From Labia minor (Eukaryota; Arthropoda; Insecta; Dermaptera; Spongiphoridae), in NCBI GenBank assembly GCA_963082975.1, contig OY720344.1:75752053-75816052 (forward strand): a DNA stretch of 64,000 nucleotides. Direction: 5' to 3'. This document shows, piece after piece, positions 1-11,689 of this stretch. The translations under genes and the position numbers were made by a program. A model generated the notes under the pieces. It saw nothing but the letters and a program-made list of their open reading frames with translations, ran no database searches and was not told where the DNA came from. Within the stretch, counting starts at the first letter, position 1, and every line of letters begins with the position of its first letter.

Positions 1-172
1 TATATAAATATATTAGAAATTAATTTAATATAATTTAACACATAATAATATATTAAAATATTTTATTTTATATATACATAATTTAGTAATACTGATTATT
101 AATGTAAATATAAATAATAATATTTAATATGGCAAATATGTAAAATTTCGTAAAGAATGTATCAGAAGTTTA
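1..172. other. AT-rich sequence, nothing recognised
   Basis: Nearly pure A/T text without a coding-like stretch. Confidence 0.6.
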
Positions 173-662
173 GTGTCTAACATTCTGGCGTATTGCGCAT
201 GCGTATATCGGTCGGTCGGTCGGGTCGGTGTCGTTTTGGAATCTCACGCGAAATCTATATTTTTTCCCCATCCCGCAAAAGTGCTCAACGCCGCTAAAGA
301 AGTTTTCACTTCAAAAAATAATAATAATTTTCAGGGAGCGGCTAGGGCAAATAAATTTGGAAGTCACTGATATAGAAGGCAATTAAGACTTTTTTGTGTG
401 GAATAGATCAAATAATAATTTTATTTTTTTTAATGTAGAAGAGATTTGTAAATAGTTTTGGTTAAGAATCCAAAATATGTGGAAATTTATCTTAAACTGT
501 CGAGCGTGTTTAAAGACCCACGTGAGTGTTTGGGTGCCCTTCCAGCCCTCTCTGTTCTACACTTATAGCAAAATCAATACGGAGAGAGCTGTGGTGGCGG
601 CTTATGGACAGAAGTCCTGTGAACAATTCGGAGGTCGCCTGAACACTAAAATCATTCATTAA
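173..662. promoter_or_regulatory. Two G+C-richer islands at the left edge, possible promoter or first exons
   Basis: Positions 180-370 hold TTGCGCATGCGTAT, close to the NRF1 palindrome, a run of TCGG repeats and CpG-rich text. Positions 485-655 hold a second island with GTGGTGGCGGCTTATGGAC. Plus-strand ORFs of 65 and 61 codons overlap them but match no family I know. The composition resembles that upstream of the BMP receptor gene, so a transcription start for a gene outside the window is plausible. Neither strand nor gene can be chosen. Confidence 0.3.
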
Positions 663-870
663 TAAAAAATAAAATGAAAATTATGAGTTTGAAAATATAT
701 AGCTATGTAAAATACCAGAATATATGCTAAAATTTATCTTAATTTATTAAAAATTGTATATTATAAATGTGTAAAATACCTAATAAAAATAAATTATAAT
801 GAATAAGTGAGTATAATTTATAAGAATTAAAATCATTTTTTTAAATTATATTTAAAATAAATAAAAAAAT

Positions 871-1510
871 AAGTTGACCTGTGGCCAGGTCCGAACCGAC
901 CGACGGTTTGAAGTAAATTAATTAGCAGCTACAGAAACAATTTCAAATAATTTTAATATATCTATTAATGTAATAAAAAACAGATATGGATACATAAATA
1001 ATAAATATAAACATTTTTAATTTTATGTTATTTATAATATATATGCAAGACCAGGCTGTGACGTCATGAATGGCTGGATGACGTCATATAATTTTAAATC
1101 AAGAAAAAACTAATAAATATGATTTTCCCGAGGATAAAACCAATACAAAGTGTATGATTCGTGGTAATATATAAAAAAATCTCATGTGAAATTTGGTGTG
1201 AAAATAACCCTTCCCTTCCTATCGTCGATCGCTAATACTACCACTTCCGGTTTCCGGATTTGCTCCAAAAGTTGATCAATTCATCCCACTGATGCATTAA
1301 GTAAATATACCAAATTTCATCAAAATCCGTTCAGCCGTTCAGGCTGTACACATCTATACGGACAGACGGACGGACGGACGGACGGACAGACATCATGCTA
1401 AAAATACTTTTTTCTGTTAAGAAAATGCATGAATCGTGGAGATATGTAAAAATCTCCACATGTGAAATTTGGTGTGAAAACAATACCTCCCTTACTATCG
1501 TCGGTCGGTA
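871..1510 (-). repeat. Dispersed repeat family B, copy 1
   Basis: Reverse-oriented copy related to 19086-19512. It carries the same ordered blocks: CTGTGGCCAGG, TGACGTCAT, TTCCCGAGGATAAAACC, GTGAAATTTGGTGTGAAAA, CCCTTCC..ATCGTCGATC, AAATTTCATCAAAATCC and GTACACATCTAT. The GGAC unit is repeated about seven times at 1358-1388. Positions 1426-1510 repeat the 1148-1240 block, a partial internal duplication. It is non-coding; the small ORFs across it are not genes. The transposon class is unresolved. Confidence 0.75.
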
Positions 1511-2469
1511 AAAATATAAATAAATAAATATCATTTTATTTCTATATTTTTTAAATGTAAGGATGTGAAACTATCTGAAAACACTTTTATACTTTTAATA
1601 TCTATCCAAGAGATGAAATACAGAATCATTTAAAAATATATAAATGAAAAAGTTAAAATGCGACTCTTCGTGATAGTATGACTCAACGTAGAATCCCGTT
1701 CAGAAATATTTCATTTATGATGACAACATAGAAAATAAAAAAAACAATTTTAATTTCAAGCATTATAATAATAAAACAAATAATTTTACAAAATAAATGA
1801 TAAAATGTTGAAAATAATGCAATAGTAAATTTAATACTTGATTTATTTAAATAAATATAATATATACATTTAATTGTCTGTTTAAAATTAGAAATTATGT
1901 GAACGTATATACATTGTGTTTATATTAATTATCTTGCAAAATATTAATTCATTAACTAATAAAAGAATGGGAAAGTTTATGGAAATAATTATCTATGACA
2001 AGGCAGATAGATAATGTATTAATTCATTTTAAAATGATTACAAAATGATTCAAAAGAAGTCGATTCGAGTAAGAAATTATTTAATAGAAATGGAGAATTA
2101 TAGCTAACAAGTATAATATGTTATATTTATTTAAATTAAATTAGATAAATCAAGATGAATGAAAGAAAAGAGAGTGCTCAAGAAAATGTAAAGATTGGAT
2201 TGTTATCAAATGGGAATATATACTACTCAGATAGCCAACCAAAAGACAAATTATATTGTAAAAGACTTAAGAGAATAATAATTTTGTTTTTTATAAGATC
2301 GTGACAATAAAACTTAAAAAAAAATGAAAACAGGATCATTAGATTTAAGTATGAGAAGTCTTTATATATATATCTTATCTTATTATGCTAGCTAAAATTG
2401 TGTATATATATATATACAGGATTTTTTTGAAAATCACACCATAGATATTTTTTATAAAGAAAAATCGAT
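1511..2469. other. AT-rich intergenic sequence
   Basis: No coding-like stretch. Near 2379-2400 is the reverse complement of the TAGCTAGCATAATAAGAT motif that also occurs near 11430 and 13300, followed by an AT microsatellite. Confidence 0.5.
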
Positions 2470-2550
2470 CTGTATTGGTTTCAGCCTCGGGAAAAATCAT
2501 CTTTATTAGTTTTTTCTTAATTTAAAATAGGAAATTTAAATGACGTCAGT
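2470..2550 (+). repeat. Repeat family B, short fragment
   Basis: Shares CCTCGGGAAAAATCATCTT and TTAGTTTTTTCTTAATTTAA with the copy at 19350-19390, followed by ATGACGTCA. Only this block of the family is present. Confidence 0.7.
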
Positions 2551-2720
2551 AACTAAGTAAAAATAAATAGAAAATATTATAAATATAAATCAAATCAAAT
2601 TACGAAATATATATTATGTTATATCCACAGGCCGTACTTTTCTGTCTTTCAGTGCATTAATACGTACGATTAAGGGGTGTATATTTTATCACTATTTTTT
2701 TAAATATATGTTCTTTTAAA

Positions 2721-2840
2721 TTGAACGGCGGCTCGGTGAACCAGGTATTAATATTATCAGCCAAACCCGATAATAAGGAATATTTTTTTTAATGAACGAG
2801 CGGCGGCTCGTTGAACCAGGTACTAAATATTAAAAGGGAG
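2721..2840. repeat. Repeat family C fragment with duplicated GGCGGCTCG block
   Basis: Two tandem blocks (GAACGGCGGCTCGGTGAACC near 2722 and GAGCGGCGGCTCGTTGAACC near 2798) flank TATCAGCCAAACCCGATAATA, whose complement TATTGGGTTTGGCTG occurs at about 11250 and 12744. It belongs with the CGAGCCTCGGCTCG-bearing repeats. Confidence 0.5.
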
Positions 2841-2946
2841 AAGGGCAATATGAACATCTTGCCCAGGGCCAGCAAAAAGTAAATTACGGCACTGTATATA
2901 ATATTAATAGTAATAATAATAATAATAATGGTTCAATCGTGTTTAA

Positions 2947-3165
2947 ATCGAAAAGGAACCTTTAGGATATCATCAAAGAAAATTGGTTAAGAATTTAGTT
3001 CCGAGGTTGAACGAAGAGGACTGTGTTGTGTATAAAGAAAATGATTGTCAAAAAATACGGGCTTCGAGCCAGAGAAAATATTTCATTTCAAATATGGATT
3101 CTAGCGAAATTGGTTTTTCGATTTTTAGGAGTAATCAAGTACAAACCAATCATTTATTAAATTAA
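2947..3165 (+). other. Unidentified coding-like ORF, 72 codons without an ATG at its 5' end
   Basis: The frame is open from just after a TAA at 2944 to a TAA at 3163 and begins IEKEPLGYHQRKLVKNL. Residue use is mixed (charged residues, Cys, Trp-free), unlike the Phe/Ile/Lys runs of chance ORFs in AT-rich DNA. No family was recognised. It could be an internal or terminal exon, a retroelement remnant or chance; no splice acceptor just upstream stands out. Confidence 0.22.
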
Positions 3166-3420
3166 ACGAGTCGATAAGAGTAGATTCTTTATGTTCGTAC
3201 CAATGCATCCTCCGAATAAGAAATGGAAGGAAAATATAATTATCGTTATATATTCAATAAAATTCAGATGCTATAAAAAATAAGTATTATAATATAACAT
3301 TATTGAAATAGCTAGCTGAATTCCAGAGCAAGAATATTTTATATAATATATTATTAAACGAGAAACGAGATGTTTTTCAATAGTTAAAAGTTTTAAAGAG
3401 GAAATGGAGCTATTAAGTAT
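3166..3420. other. AT-rich sequence, nothing recognised
   Basis: No repeat or gene recognised. Confidence 0.4.
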
Positions 3421-3907
3421 ATCTAGTTTCTAAAGATGTATGAAAGAGAGAAGTGTTTAGAAATGATTATTAATGAGATGAGATATTTATTCGAGATTGG
3501 AAAGATAATTTTCTATAAAATAAAGTTGTAAATTTTAAGAGGAGACTTTTAGAGCCCTTGGAATTAATGGGGTATTAAAAGATTTCCTAATTATCGAGAG
3601 TTTGATAGATCATTTTGGATAGAACATTAATTAAATTAGTTGGTGTGTTTACCTATTATCTAGAGAATTTTATAGTTATTGATATGTGGTCAGTATTAAG
3701 AATGTTTCCTAACTAGTTAGGTATATTTCAATAGATTAATATTTCGTTTTTGAGTGGTATAAATTCACATATCAATTATGGGGTTTTAATTAAAATATAA
3801 TTATAGATTATAGATAGATTATAGTTTTCCAATCTCGAATAAATATCTCATCTCATTAATAATTATTTCTAAACACTTCTCTCTTTCATACATCTTTAGA
3901 AACTAGA
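3421..3907. mobile_element. Fold-back element with about 84-bp inverted arms
   Basis: The arm 3421-3504 (starting ATCTAGTTTCTAAAGATG) is repeated almost perfectly as its reverse complement at about 3823-3907. About 318 bp of non-coding spacer separates them. This looks like a MITE or fold-back element; no transposase is present and a clean target-site duplication was not identified. Confidence 0.7.
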
Positions 3908-4963
3908 TAAAAATGATGATGATGGGAAGATTGTTTATGAGGAAATGAATTGAGAAGTAACTAGTTGGTAGACATGGATATAGTAGATAATGATATTAAG
4001 AAGGATATGAGGGAATTGGGGGATAAAAGGAATTGGATAGAGGTAGTTTAGCCGTTAACAACTTTACTAAATGAATATTTGATTTTTCTCTAATTTGACA
4101 AAGAATGAATTCCACCATCTCCTTAAAGAAATGAAATTTATTCTCTTTAAAACAATTAAAAGATTTTAAATTGCAAAAATTTAGCAGAGTGAACTGTGCT
4201 AGATTTAATACTTTCTCATTATTTATTTTTTAGGAATTTGCAATAAAAATAAAAGAAATGCTTATGTGCAGGTTATGAAATTGTCGTTTGATAGATCGTC
4301 GTTAGAAGTTTATAGTTAAGTAGAATTATTTTTAATTAGTTATATGTACTTGGAAAAATAACTATTCCACCTTCTCGTGACAAATCTAATTTAATGTTTA
4401 AGACATCGGATTGCAATTTGGAAACAGAGATTATGAAAGTCTTAAATTAAACAATTAGGGGTTGAGAGAAACTACTGATCCTTCAAATCCAGGTTGTTTG
4501 TACCCCAAAGCTATAATGGGTATTATTAGTGTGGTTGGAAGTTAAAAAAGGGACTACCATCTGGTAGTTCTAGTAGAATTATTCGGTTAGAGAAAATGGT
4601 ACACTTTTTTTTTAGAAAAGATATTCAGAATATTAAATGTATTTTATCTATTATTACATGATGGAGATTATATTTATATATATAAATGTATAAATTCAAA
4701 AAACTATCAAAAAACATAAATAAAAACATTTCTTTACAAACAGTCCTACGTAATTTTTCTTCAATCAAGAAAAAATTAAAGAAAAAAAAACGAAAACTAA
4801 CACAAAAGCATAATAATTCTGTTGAATAATCATCATCATTTCAGACTTCAGCATTTATCCATTAGATAATATTTAAATGATATTAAAAGAAGTTTTATAA
4901 TAAAAAAATAATAATTAGAGTATTTATTGGTGTTTATAATGTAAGATAAAATAAAAAAAAAAT
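3908..4963. other. Intergenic sequence, no gene recognised
   Basis: A+T-rich with purine-rich text at 3910-4060. No ORF or family was recognised. Confidence 0.4.
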
Positions 4964-5255
4964 CTGGAGTGTATGTCTCCACTCGACTACCTCGAAATTT
5001 GAATTGGATTAAATAACATATATTATATTTAAATTAAATTTAATTAACTATAATTCTAAATTAAAATTAATAAATAACATTTATTTAACCAGCGAGTTTG
5101 TTGATTGCAACAAGTCACGTGCTGGCGCGTTATTTGCAGTTGCGTTAAAAAATTAATTCCGCTATTTTCAGCGATTCAACAAAGCTGAAATTCTATATAT
5201 AGTAGTTTTATACAATTTTTAATCATGTGAAAAACTATCAAACATATATCTTTAT
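4964..5255 (+). repeat. Dispersed repeat family A, 5' part
   Basis: Begins CTGGAGTGTATGTCTCCACTCGACTA in effect (a hairpin-forming start), then shares the AACCAGCG, CACGTGCTGGCGCG, TTAATTC..GCTATTTTCAGCGATTCAA and ATCATGTGAAAAACTATC blocks with the copies at 20431 and 27007. It stops where the longer copies continue. The segment GTTGATTGCAACAAGTCACG recurs at 5400-5420. Confidence 0.75.
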
Positions 5256-6219
5256 AATTATTAAGAGAATTTTTATTAAAAGACCACATTATTTGTATAA
5301 AATTATTTATTAAATTAAAATAATTGTACAACGTTTCAACTGCTTATTCTGCAGTCGTTTTCAAGTAACCGTACGCTTGCTCCGATTCAAGCGGACTGAG
5401 TTGATTGCAACAAGTCACGTGCTGTCCAAACCCACCAAATTCAAGTAAATTTACCGAATAAAAAAATTATAATATTTGGAAAAATAAAAAAAAATATCTA
5501 GGCTTAGAAAGAATTTTTTAAAGAATAATCATTATTTTTATTATTTATAAAAAAATAATTATATATTCACATTTACGCGCAAAAATTGTGTGCTACACAT
5601 TCTAGTTAATATTTATATATCTATGTTTACTAATATTTATTAATTTATCATTTCTATTATATATTTTTTTTGAATTTTTTTTGAATTGGTCTTTATTTAT
5701 TAAACCATATCACTGGTATTCTATCAAAATTCATTTTCAATAAATATAAAAACAATTAAAAACAATTTCCGTTTCTTAATATTGGTATTAGACAGAAATA
5801 CTAATTCTGTAGCGGTAGAGATAATAGTCACAACGATCAAAAACTATCATATTAACTCAAAATTTGGTTTTAATATTTTTAAAAAATCATTTTAATATTT
5901 CCATTAAAAAAAATAATATTTATTTTTTTAATATCTAATAATATTTTTGTTAGTCCAAATCCTTTTATGGGGGAGGGCCTAATGTCTGTCTAGGAATATC
6001 ACCAAAGAGTATATACATATAATATTTAATTTTGAAATTTCATTGAATGGATGTTATTATTAGGTCATTATGTAGTGTGTTAAAAAATACAATAAATAAT
6101 ATAGAAAGAGCTTAGATGTCTTCTAGAATTCATTTTTTACTCATTTATTAAATTATTCAAAAAATTCTTCAGTTAATAAATTTAACTAAATATTTCAATT
6201 TTTAAACATTCTAACTATA
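5256..6219. other. Intergenic sequence with a short repeat of family A
   Basis: A small duplicate of the GTTGATTGCAACAAGTCACG block lies at 5400-5420, next to a moderately G+C-rich patch at 5335-5440. The rest is AT-rich with no gene. Confidence 0.4.
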
Positions 6220-6622
6220 TTAAAACACGTTGAACGCCGTTTGGGCCACCGGTGGCCGACATAAAATACCTAGCTTGACTCTATTTTTTGGGCTGTCGGC
6301 CACGCGTTCCATATAAATTGCTATTCAGTGTGGCCGATGTGGCCCATAGTTACCTGCAGCTTAGCCGACCCGGTGCCATCTATAATATTATTATATTCGG
6401 GTTGCAACAGCCACATAAAGAAGCTCAATAAAGGGATTTATTGAACTTCTTTATTATATAATAATATTATAGATGGCTAAGCTGCAGGTAACTATGGGCC
6501 ACATCGGCCACACTGAATAGCAATTTATATGGAACGCGCGTGGCCGACAGCCCAAAAAATAGAGTCAAAGCTAGGTATGTTATGTCAGCCACCGGTGGCC
6601 CAAACGGCGTTCAACGTGTTAA
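6220..6622. mobile_element. TTAA-flanked palindromic element (about 395 bp)
   Basis: CACGTTGAACGCCGTTTGGG at the left matches the reverse complement at the right end. The arms (6224 to about 6390 and about 6455 to 6620) are almost perfect inverted repeats, including TGGCCCATAGTTACCTGCAG. TTAA stands at both ends (6220-6223 and 6619-6622). TTAA targets are the rule for piggyBac-type elements, so a non-autonomous piggyBac-like fold-back element is a reasonable guess. It has no coding capacity. Its G+C content is far above the flanks. Confidence 0.8.
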
Positions 6623-7383
6623 TATATATATATATATATATATATGTTTAATAATTTTGATGAAAAAATACCATTAGATTTTTATTTTAGTATTTTACCA
6701 AAAAACAGTTAAAGAATTTAATATATTAATGATTCAATTCTTGTTTAATTAGTCTGAAATCAAGAAAATTCTCACATTGACTCGATTCCATTCTCTTTAA
6801 ATTATTAGTTTTTTTTTGTCTTCCCGATTATTTAGAAGCGCAATTAACCTTTCATAATAATTTAACTAAATACTTAATTATAGCAATTAACAACAATTTT
6901 CCCCCAGCATTTGATCTTGTTTATACCATCAATTACTAATATACTGGTCTTTATCATTTATTTATACAAGCTTATACTATATATATATATTTAAATATAT
7001 ATATAAAATTAAAGGATATTATTAAACTTATCCAAAGTAGCTAGATAATTTTTGTATAATTAATAAATATTTTTTTAATAGAATATATTTGGAAACCAAA
7101 ATATTTATTTAAAAATTGCATATTAATTACTCTTCTCTATCCCATACTTTATCATCTTTTGTTCTTTAAATCAAGATAAAATTTACTATTAACTTGTTCT
7201 AAAGAAAAATTAATACAAACTCAATTAAATATGCAATTAGTATAATCTTAATAAATAAATATTAAAGTATTTTTATGAAGGCAATAATTGACAGGTTTTC
7301 TTTGTCTACGCCGACAAAAATCAAATAATTACAATCTTTTTGCTTATACATATTTAAAAATTACTTAATGTCAATTCTTTTTT
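6623..7383. other. AT-rich intergenic sequence
   Basis: An AT microsatellite lies at 6622-6644. No gene or repeat family was recognised. Confidence 0.45.
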
Positions 7384-7802
7384 ACTATCTCGCCAGAGAT
7401 AGTATTGCGATCATGAAAATTTTCAATGTCGAGATTTTGATGTTTTTATATGTTTTGAAGGTTCCTGAATCATTTTCACTAAGGTTGAGAAAAATGTATG
7501 TGTGTATGTGGATAAGATTACGCAAAAAATGGTTTGAGCTAGAATAATGAAATTTGGTATACGGGCATTATTCAAAATTCTTAGTTTTTTTTATCAACTT
7601 TTGAGAAATGTAGCTCATCCGGAAGTGGGTCATTACCTACCAGGGTTTTGATTTTTTTCCGTCTAAACTGACCGTAAAAATAAAAATATATGTATGATAG
7701 TTTTTCACATGATTAAATATTATTTATTAATTTTAATTTAAATATAATATATGTTATTTAATTCAATTCAAATTACGGGATAGTCGAGTGGAGAAACTCC
7801 AG
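7384..7802 (-). repeat. Dispersed repeat family A, reverse copy
   Basis: Starts with the family hairpin ACTATCTCGCCAGAGATAGT. It then runs through GGTTTGAGCTAGAATAATG, AAATTTGGTATACGGGC, GAGAAATGTAGCTCAT and TTTTTCACATGATTAAA to the reversed start GATAGTCGAGTGGAGAAAC. The middle block with the CACGTG site is deleted compared with 27007-27611. Confidence 0.85.
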
Positions 7803-9114
7803 ATTTTTTCCATTACATAAATTATATACGGAATGGAATCATTCTCTTAAAAAATATTTGAAAAATTATCAATGAGCATTTCAATTCAATAATCAATTAT
7901 TTTTTATTTGAAATTTTGAATATAACTTAATTAATTTTTATGATAGTGTATATATATAAAAAAATTATTATTTAATTTTCAAGTTAATATGATATTTAGA
8001 TGGAATGGGGAATGATTTCGAGAATTCACTTAATTGAACCGAATCAAATTAAATGGTAAAAAAGAATTAGTCAGTGAAATAAAAATCCCAAATTTATTTT
8101 TTCATCATTTCTTTACTTTTAGTAATAATCTTTAATAAAAATTACTTTAAGTAATTTTTATCAAGAATCTATTTTCATTTTCTGAAGAAACAAGTAAATA
8201 AATGTTGGATTATTTATTAAAACAGTTGAGAATAATTTTTTCCACAAAGGTATTTTATTTATTCTTTCCTCTTATAAGTAATATTTTTTTATTCTATATG
8301 TTACTTGGATAATGGTAATGGTAAGCCATTTGAGTTTAAAATATTTCTATCATTTGCATTTTATTTTATATGGACTCCGTTCACGCTGGAAATATTTAAG
8401 AGCAAATCACATCTTTTTTTTTTTAAATTGTGAATCTTGAATTTTTTTTTAATCGAGAGTGCACATTATTTTCTTAAATTATGACTCAGGCGAGTTGGCA
8501 CGCGGCTCCATGAACACAGATTAGCGGGGGGCGGCTCCTCCTCCAATGCATTTTTATTTTATTTTTTCGTTTCTATCTCTCTCTTTCTCGCTCATTCTCT
8601 CTTTTTGTGGAATTGTGTTTTCATTCTTCAAACATTTATACATAAATATAATCGTTACATTGGATTATTTTCTAGTTCTAGTCATAAGGTTCATTTTCAT
8701 ACAGTCCAGTTCGTTATTTATTTATTTTGCATTTCTCTAGTACCTAAATTATATTTGAGTTAATAACCTATTTTATTTTTTAAATAAAGTCATTAATTGT
8801 ATAATAAAATAAATAATTTAAAAAAAAATTAAGTTACAGTGTTTTATTTATAAATGCACTAAAAACTAGAAAATAAGAAAGATTTCATTTCGATATTTCA
8901 CCAATACTATTCCAACGTGTATTAAACAATTTATATAAATAATTTACAAGAATTTGGTGGAAATTATATTATGATATTTTAATAATTTCTGAAATTTTTG
9001 AATATATTCTGAGATAGAAAGAAAGTTATTAGAATAATAAAACAAGGATTTTTTTTTTTTAATGTCGAAATGAGTATTTGCCTAAAATTCAGTTAAATAT
9101 TAGAAATTATATAA
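7803..9114. other. Intergenic sequence with a small G+C patch
   Basis: Mostly AT-rich. At 8485-8545 there is GGCACGCGGCTCCATGAACA and a GGGGGGCGGCTCCTCCTCC stretch followed by CT-rich text to 8620. No gene was identified; the ORF at 8546-8740 is Phe/Leu/Ser-rich chance coding. Confidence 0.4.
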
Positions 9115-9200
9115 TATAACTAGCTGCTCCGAGCGCCTTCGGCGCTCTCCACACCTAGACAGGGGCTCCGCCCCCTGTACCCCCGAGTGGTACATAGTAT
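9115..9200. repeat. G+C-rich tandem hairpin motif, likely a repeat terminus
   Basis: GAGCGCCTTCGGCGCTC forms a stem of 7 bp with a TTC loop. Immediately after, AGGGGCTCCGCCCCCTG forms a second stem. Such paired hairpins in AT-rich DNA suggest the end of a mobile element, perhaps related to the non-LTR remnant that follows. No duplication was found to prove it. Confidence 0.4.
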
Positions 9201-9329
9201 TTGGTTAAGAGTAGTAAAAGGTTTTCATCCATTTTGTTTCAATCAGTATATTACATAAAACATTCATTTCTTTTTGTGTTCTTATTTAAAATATATTTTA
9301 ATTTAATCAGTAATCATTAATCTATCTCT

Positions 9330-9843
9330 GTGACTCTAAGGAACTCGAAAGTGCTTGGCCGCAGCAACCACATTTCTTCAAGTGTCCCTATCCTGAGCCC
9401 TTGTTCCATCTCTCTTACGTCCCTTCCTATGTGTCCTTGGTCTTCCAAGCGGACGTTTTCCAATCGGTCTCCGCACCGTTTTCCAATCCAATATCTTTTT
9501 CCTCTCCCATTCTAGCCATGTCCCCTGCCTATCGCAGCTTTTTCGACCTCATCTTTCTTTGGCCAATAAATGCTGGAAAGAATCCTATTCTCAAATACTC
9601 TGAATCTACTCTCATCTCCCAGGGTCATAGACCATGCGTCCCACCCATATAATACAACAGGCAAAATAATTGGTTTATATATTTTAATTTTGATTCTTTT
9701 TGATAATAATTTTGATGAGATAAGCCTCTTTACTGCATGATAACAGGCGTTTCCTGATTTCAACCTCGATTTAAATTCTTCTCAAATATTATTATCCTTC
9801 GTGATTACATTCAATTTTTCTACATATTCAAATTCTACATTTT
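9330..9843 (-). pseudogene. Non-LTR retrotransposon ORF2 C-terminal remnant
   Basis: Minus-strand reading gives SGNACYHAVKRLISSKLLSK, then KIYKPIILPVVLYGWDAWS and RVFENRILSSIYWPK, the region after the reverse transcriptase core in LINE-type ORF2. In another frame KRPLGRPRT and KNVVAAAKHFRVP-like residues follow, the usual C-terminal end, so a frameshift lies near 9500. It is the same family as 24672-25261. It is 5'-truncated and inactive. The LINE clade cannot be told from this part alone. Confidence 0.8.
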
Positions 9844-9949
9844 GTATATTAAGATTTTGTTACTAAATATATTTTCTTATCACTATTAATTTCAATCTGA
9901 ATTAGAAGAAAATTATAAATTGCCTCCTCTTCCAGCCCATTTACCTATC

Positions 9950-10202
9950 CAGGCATCTTAATTTCTTAAGACTCCGGTTTTTTAAATTTAAAATAGAAGG
10001 AGATAAATAGTTTTAAATTATGTTCGAATAGTCTATTATATTCTATATATCAGTATTTTTTTCTGAATTTAATACCAAGTTGATTTTCAAAATTTTCCAT
10101 TCGTTATGCATATGATTGATTACAGGTGTTAAAATTTAAAAAAATTCAAATATTCTAATTTTTAATTTTATATACAATTGAATATTATTTTTTATTAATA
10201 TC
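9950..10202 (+). repeat. Dispersed repeat, copy 1 of a pair with 11690-11970
   Basis: About 230 bp shared with 11690-11970, including TAATACCAAGTTGATTTTCA and TTATGCATATGATTGATTAC. The second copy lies inside the hAT element at 10288-13587, so this is a mobile or nested repeat, not a gene. Confidence 0.75.
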
Positions 10203-10740
10203 ATATCAAAAAGAGAATTTATTAAAAATTAAAAATAAAAAAAGAAGCCTATTAATAAAAAAATATAAAAAAAAGATAAATTTAAACCAGGGCTTCGAAC
10301 CGGAACTGAACCGAAAACCGAAAACCGAAAAAAACCGGTATTTTTGTCGGAACGAAAACCGGAGCTGAACCGAAAAAAATAATATCGGTTTATTTCGGTT
10401 CAGTACGTGTTCAATACAGAGTTGCCACAAGAGGTGTTTTGGCAACACCCAAGCCCGAATTTTTTTCAATTAGTTATGCCTCGCACTGCATGGTGTCGCT
10501 AAAAACTTTGTTTCAAAAATTAGTGTCCTAGTCATACTCTCCCTTCGGTTGTGTTGGCAGCGTCTCGTAGTCGCAATACAGAATTTAATGTTTTCATCGT
10601 TTGTTTAATACTGATATTTTGATTTAATGATAGTATTAATTTTTTAAATTATTTATTCCATTTGTTACAGGGTTATGTATTGATATAAAGAAAATGATTC
10701 ATAAATATAAATAAAATTATTAAATAAATTTAAACAAATA

Positions 10741-11016
10741 TTGAATACCTTTGACCAAGTACGAAGATTAGACAGTAAAAAACTTATTTTAGAATTTTGG
10801 GAGGAAAATAAAAATACATATCCTCATTTTAACAAAATTGCAATGGTGGTTTTAGGAGATACTGCAACACAAGTTAGTGTTGAAAGAGCTTTCTCTGGTT
10901 TAAAGTTTATTTTACGAGACAATAGAAATAGTTTAAATGAAAATATATTAGAAGATATTTTAATAATTAGAGGTATAATTTTCATCTTTTATAATTCTAG
11001 TTATAATTATAAGTAA
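10741..11016 (+). pseudogene. hAT transposase C-terminal fragment (dimerisation region)
   Basis: A 91-codon reading contains EFWEENKNTYPHFNKIAMV, then SVERAFSGLKFILRDNRNSL and ENILEDILII. This is the hAT C-terminal dimerisation signature (W..N...YP.....A...L....SVERAFS). The DNA-binding BED finger and the catalytic core upstream are missing; only about 450 bp separate it from the element's left end. It is part of the element 10288-13587. Confidence 0.88.
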
Positions 11017-11195
11017 ATATATCCAAGAATCCTGTATACTTTAACATTAAATATACGAATTTGTTTCGTTTGTTGAGTGTTTGAAAGTAGAAGGATGTAA
11101 AAAAATATTCATACTTGTTTGTTTCGTTTAATAAATTATATTAACATCTTATATTATATACTTCTAATTATTATACCTTTAATTAATTATTATTA

Positions 11196-11430
11196 GTACC
11201 GGGCCCCGAGCCTCGGCTCGGTGCTTAAGTTAAAAAAAATGATTCATTATTATTGGGTTTGGCTGGTAATATTAATACCTGAGATACCGAGCTGTCGCTC
11301 GACCCTTTAAAAAATATTAATATATAATTCTTTAATTATTTATTACAATTATTAAATGTTGCATCATTGCATCAATCTGATTAAAATGAATTGAACTGGG
11401 GACCTCAATAATACAAACAAACAATTTTAG
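11196..11430 (+). repeat. Repeat family C copy
   Basis: Carries CCCCGAGCCTCGGCTCGG, TATTATTGGGTTTGGCTGG, ACCGAGCTGTCGCTCGACCC and CATTGCATCAATCTGATTAA in order. The same order occurs at 12685-12890 and, reversed and partial, at 14745-14885. The G+C-rich blocks can form hairpins. It is nested in the hAT element. Confidence 0.75.
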
Positions 11431-11689
11431 CTAGCATAATAAGATTAATCCAAGTAATATCGTCTATTTCTATTCGACACTATTTTCAGTTATGAAATGA
11501 ACAGTCAGTAGAGAGTAAAAAAATTGTAATTGAACACCGCCGTTTTTTAAAATAATTAAATTATTTTAAAGATTATAAAATAAAAATTATTGTATTAACA
11601 TTAAAAATATTGAAATAAAAAATAATAGTTTGATTTAATAAACTAAAATAAAATATTATAAACATTTTTAGTGAAAATTTCTCAGGGAG

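Noticed and set aside
1331-1534. 67-codon ORF containing VRPSVRPSVR
   Set aside because: Encoded by the GGAC tandem repeat of a family B copy; not a protein.
10206-10469. 87-codon minus ORF
   Set aside because: It runs across the left terminus of the hAT element and its flank, so it cannot be an independent gene.
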